From assembly GCA_002343825.1 (NCBI GenBank), contig DDSL01000151.1, positions 29,388 through 53,070 of the forward strand: a DNA stretch of 23,683 nt, given 5' to 3'. The notes below the pieces were generated by a model that searched no databases, was not told the origin of the DNA, and was given only the letters and a program-made list of their open reading frames with translations. This DNA is from Chthonomonas sp. UBA2391 (lineage in GTDB: Bacteria > Armatimonadota > Fimbriimonadia > Fimbriimonadales > Fimbriimonadaceae). Position 1 is the stretch's first letter, and each line of letters starts with the position of its first letter. Positions 21,447-23,683 of this stretch are shown here, in pieces. The position numbers and the translations under genes were made by a program.

Positions 21447-22958
21447 ATGAAGCTCCTAAGTTCATTGCTAGCTCTGGGCGTGGTGGCCCTCGCTCATCGT
21501 GCTTTGGCTGCTCCCGAGTATGCTTTCGTTGATCCGGGGCTGGGTTCCCCCCTGGTCACGGTGTATCAGGTGAATAATCGCGGCGACTTTACCGCGTTTT
21601 ACAACTCCTTTCCGAACAACGTGTTTTTGGCCGACAATGGTCCCATTTTTTGGCGTGTGTCCAGCAGTACAGCCTCAATCCGCGGTCTTACTGCCAGTCG
21701 GCTTGCCTCAGTCTACGATCCCACCGGTCCGAAGAGCTACAGATTCGATATCGTAACTGGCAACGTGTCGAATTTTGCGGCTGGCGAGGTTAGGCTGACC
21801 AATGATGATGACGAAGGCATTTTTTGGAATGGCACTCAGCACGTCCTCGCAAAATTCGATGGGACGATTCTCGGCACCTATGACGCCTCGCTGCGGCTAC
21901 TCGCCGTACCGTCAACCCAGAATATAGGTGGTCGGTCCATTCGTCAGAGCATCAACCGCGACGGTGCGCTCGTCGCTGTGAAGTCAGGCAGTTCGGATAC
22001 TGCTCATCTCTTCAACGGAGCAACCTCCTTCGCCCTGCCATGGAGTGCCGCGCCGAACACGGTCGGGCTCACCTTGACCTCCGCTTTTCTCAACGACTCT
22101 TATATAGCTGCGGGAGCGGGCTCCAAGACGGTGAACTTCCAAAATCAGCGGTTCGGATGGGTCTATGCAGGTGGGCAAATCGTTGAGATTTCACGGTCGG
22201 GAAGCATCGACGTCACAGGGTTGGATAACGCTGGCAATGTCTTTGGCGCCGACGGGTTTGACAATGGAAGCTCCTTTGCTGCGACGCAAGCTTGGCGCTG
22301 GAATAGCTCCAGCGGCAAGGTGCCGATTGCCTCGCTCGTGGCCATGCCGGACGACACGTATACGCGGACGCTTGTTTTGCCCAACGCGGTGAGTCCCAAC
22401 GGTATCGTTGCCGTGCGATTCTCAGGCACGTCGGCGTCCGCAGGAAGTATTTCCGGAGGCGCCATGCTGGTTCCGCTGTCCATGACCGGCCGCATCGAGG
22501 GGCGCGTCGAGTCACCCGACTACGGCGGCACCTGGGACGGCTTCCCAGCCCTTCTCTCCATCTATGAAGGTACCAAACTCGTTGCTAACCGGAGTATCTA
22601 TTTGCGGGCGGATGGCAGTTTCACCCTTAATGAGCCAACGCTCGGCACCCGTGATTACCGGATTAGAACGCGCCACTTCTTGCAACGGAAGATTTCCGGT
22701 GTCACCCTCAGTGCCGGCGGGTCGGCAAGTCTGAACTTCACGCTTCTTGGCGGTGACATCGATCGCGACAACGCGATCACGGTCTTCGACTACATTATCC
22801 TTTCGCAGTACTTTGAGCGAACGAGTGCGGACGCGAATTGGAACACGGTTGGGGCGAATGGTCACCGGCCAAGCAGCGCCGACCTCGATTTCGACGGAGA
22901 GGTGTCGATTTTCGACTACATCATCCTCAGCGGTAACTTTGACATGCAGGGCGATTGA
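21447..22958 (+). CDS. Secreted protein with C-terminal dockerin-like calcium-binding repeat
   Basis: 503 residues. A signal peptide (about 1-21, ending LAA) is followed by a long region of unassigned beta-rich repeats with GxNxxG-like turns (QVNNRGDFTAFYN, VTGLDNAGNVFGAD, NAVSPNGIVAVRF), similar to HAF-type repeats. A carboxypeptidase-regulatory-like beta domain (about 365-433, TGRIEGRVESPDYGG) precedes a tail at 435-503 holding two dockerin-type loops, GDIDRDNAITVFDYIILS and ADLDFDGEVSIFDYIILS. Each has the D-x-D-x-D/N calcium pattern. This tail probably serves cell-surface or complex attachment; no cohesin is in the window. GC is lower than in neighbours (28 of 60 bases at 21601-21660), suggesting different ancestry or weak constraint. 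ATG 21447 puts the signal first; upstream ATGs at 21381 and 21417 are unlikely. Confidence 0.8.
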   Translation: MKLLSSLLALGVVALAHRALAAPEYAFVDPGLGSPLVTVYQVNNRGDFTAFYNSFPNNVFLADNGPIFWRVSSSTASIRGLTASRLASVYDPTGPKSYRFDIVTGNVSNFAAGEVRLTNDDDEGIFWNGTQHVLAKFDGTILGTYDASLRLLAVPSTQNIGGRSIRQSINRDGALVAVKSGSSDTAHLFNGATSFALPWSAAPNTVGLTLTSAFLNDSYIAAGAGSKTVNFQNQRFGWVYAGGQIVEISRSGSIDVTGLDNAGNVFGADGFDNGSSFAATQAWRWNSSSGKVPIASLVAMPDDTYTRTLVLPNAVSPNGIVAVRFSGTSASAGSISGGAMLVPLSMTGRIEGRVESPDYGGTWDGFPALLSIYEGTKLVANRSIYLRADGSFTLNEPTLGTRDYRIRTRHFLQRKISGVTLSAGGSASLNFTLLGGDIDRDNAITVFDYIILSQYFERTSADANWNTVGANGHRPSSADLDFDGEVSIFDYIILSGNFDMQGD

Positions 22959-23683
22959 ATTCTTTCCCGAACCTCGGGCGAGCCCTGTTTGTGTGACCGA
23001 CTTCGTTGCTCCTTGGCTTGTTGCTTGCTTCATGTGATGGTGCGGCCGGGGTGGGAAGGATCCAATCCGGGCTGGCTGACCCGCAGAGGCGAGCGCGATC
23101 TCCCAAGATGTTCCTTTGGCTTGCGGTACATCCCCTCGCGTGCCGGATTGTGACGCACTTAGCAGATGCTCTTGAGGACCTCCGGCCGAGAAAAATCGAG
23201 GTCGTATCCGTTACTCGTTTCCCATAGCCGCTACGGACCCCGTTGCCACTCCACAACCGAGCAAGGTCATCCTGGACAAGGATAGACAGAATACTGGCGG
23301 CCATAGACTGCTTCAAGATGCGAAGGATCCAAGAGCTATGATGACTCTTGGTTTGCAGCCAGAAGATGACATGGAAGTGATGGGGCACTCAACGAAGGAC
23401 CTTGGCCGATGGGGGAGCGCCCTTTCTCCCGCCGATTCGCGGGTACCGGCTGGCAAGTTGACGCGCGCAGGGATGCGGGAACGCGCCGAGATCCCCAACA
23501 ACCCGGTAGCAATTCCATCTCAAGATCCTATCGAGGGCGGAAAACCAACGGTGTCGGACCAGCTCAAGCGGCTCGCCGACAGCCAAGAAAAAGGAGTCGC
23601 GGGTCTATCCCCCCAACCAAGCCCGTGATCGCTCCCACCCTCCAGCCCCCGGGCCGGCTTCCCCCGCCGGCCCTCCCCTCTTT
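22959..23683. other. Terminal region without a confident gene
   Basis: 725 bases. A small hairpin CCCGA-ACC-TCGGG (22966-22978) follows the dockerin gene. A frame at 23006-23227 begins MLLGLLLASC, lipoprotein-like, but has a TTG start, no ribosome site and no family resemblance. The plus frame from about 23177 to 23628 is open for about 150 codons, with the first ATG at 23338; it includes EVMGHSTKDL, reminiscent of the GHS box of tyrosine recombinases, but nothing else matches. It may be a decayed mobile-element remnant or non-coding. Confidence 0.4.
23651..23673. repeat. GC-rich hairpin at the right window end
   Basis: GGGCCGGC (23651-23658) and GCCGGCCC (23666-23673) form a perfect 8-bp stem with a TTCCCCC loop, followed by TCCCCTCTTT. 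It could be a terminator or a REP-like repeat where the assembly ended. Confidence 0.45.

Noticed and set aside
22927..23388. Minus-strand frame of 153 codons after the dockerin gene
   Set aside because: Starts and ends without ribosome site or terminator, runs into the end of the dockerin gene and shows no family motif.

Overview
The window reads as a stretch of a high-GC, diderm bacterial chromosome, probably from a metagenome-derived or draft contig, because both ends run into GC-rich palindromic sequence. Several features suggest Armatimonadota, possibly a Fimbriimonas-like lineage: a secreted protein ending in a duplicated dockerin-like cassette, a PEP-CTERM protein, an outer-membrane-type protein, a membrane-anchored YvcK and very tightly overlapping operons. 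This placement is inference; there is no rRNA or marker tree here.

Left part (1-3742, minus strand): a five-gene operon transcribed right to left, hisN-like phosphatase, ruvX, mltG, a YqeG-GtrA fusion and aroE. Each gene overlaps the next (TTGA, 11 bp, ATGA, GTGA), so translation is probably coupled. aroE is cut by the window edge and its last codons look like a dispersed repeat rather than AroE. Nine bases away, divergently, lies a Cache-HAMP-class III adenylate cyclase (3752-5608).

Middle (5609-9735, plus strand): paired palindromes built on ATGAAC (5644-5678) precede a DUF4394/PEP-CTERM secreted protein. A terminator-like hairpin follows, then a Tat-type ferritin-like lipoprotein, a PAS-GAF histidine kinase and an OmpR-family response regulator. 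Layout suggests an envelope stress or iron/redox sensing module, possibly autoregulated through the palindromes. A cell-wall amidase converges on it with no spacer.

Centre (10467-13897, plus strand): holin-like membrane protein, yvcK, gmk and coaBC form a second overlapping operon. A hairpin spanning both stop codons separates it from a convergent xylulokinase gene. A DinB-like protein, an outer-membrane-type protein and a DUF4349 lipoprotein follow.

Right part (17578-23683): a minus-strand tRNA-Ala(UGC), a secreted helical protein of unknown function, and a large secreted protein joining thioredoxin, cytochrome c, copper monooxygenase-like and EF-hand segments. The dockerin-like protein after it is visibly poorer in GC, and the last ~720 bases hold no confident gene. 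No CRISPR array, rRNA or intact mobile element was seen.
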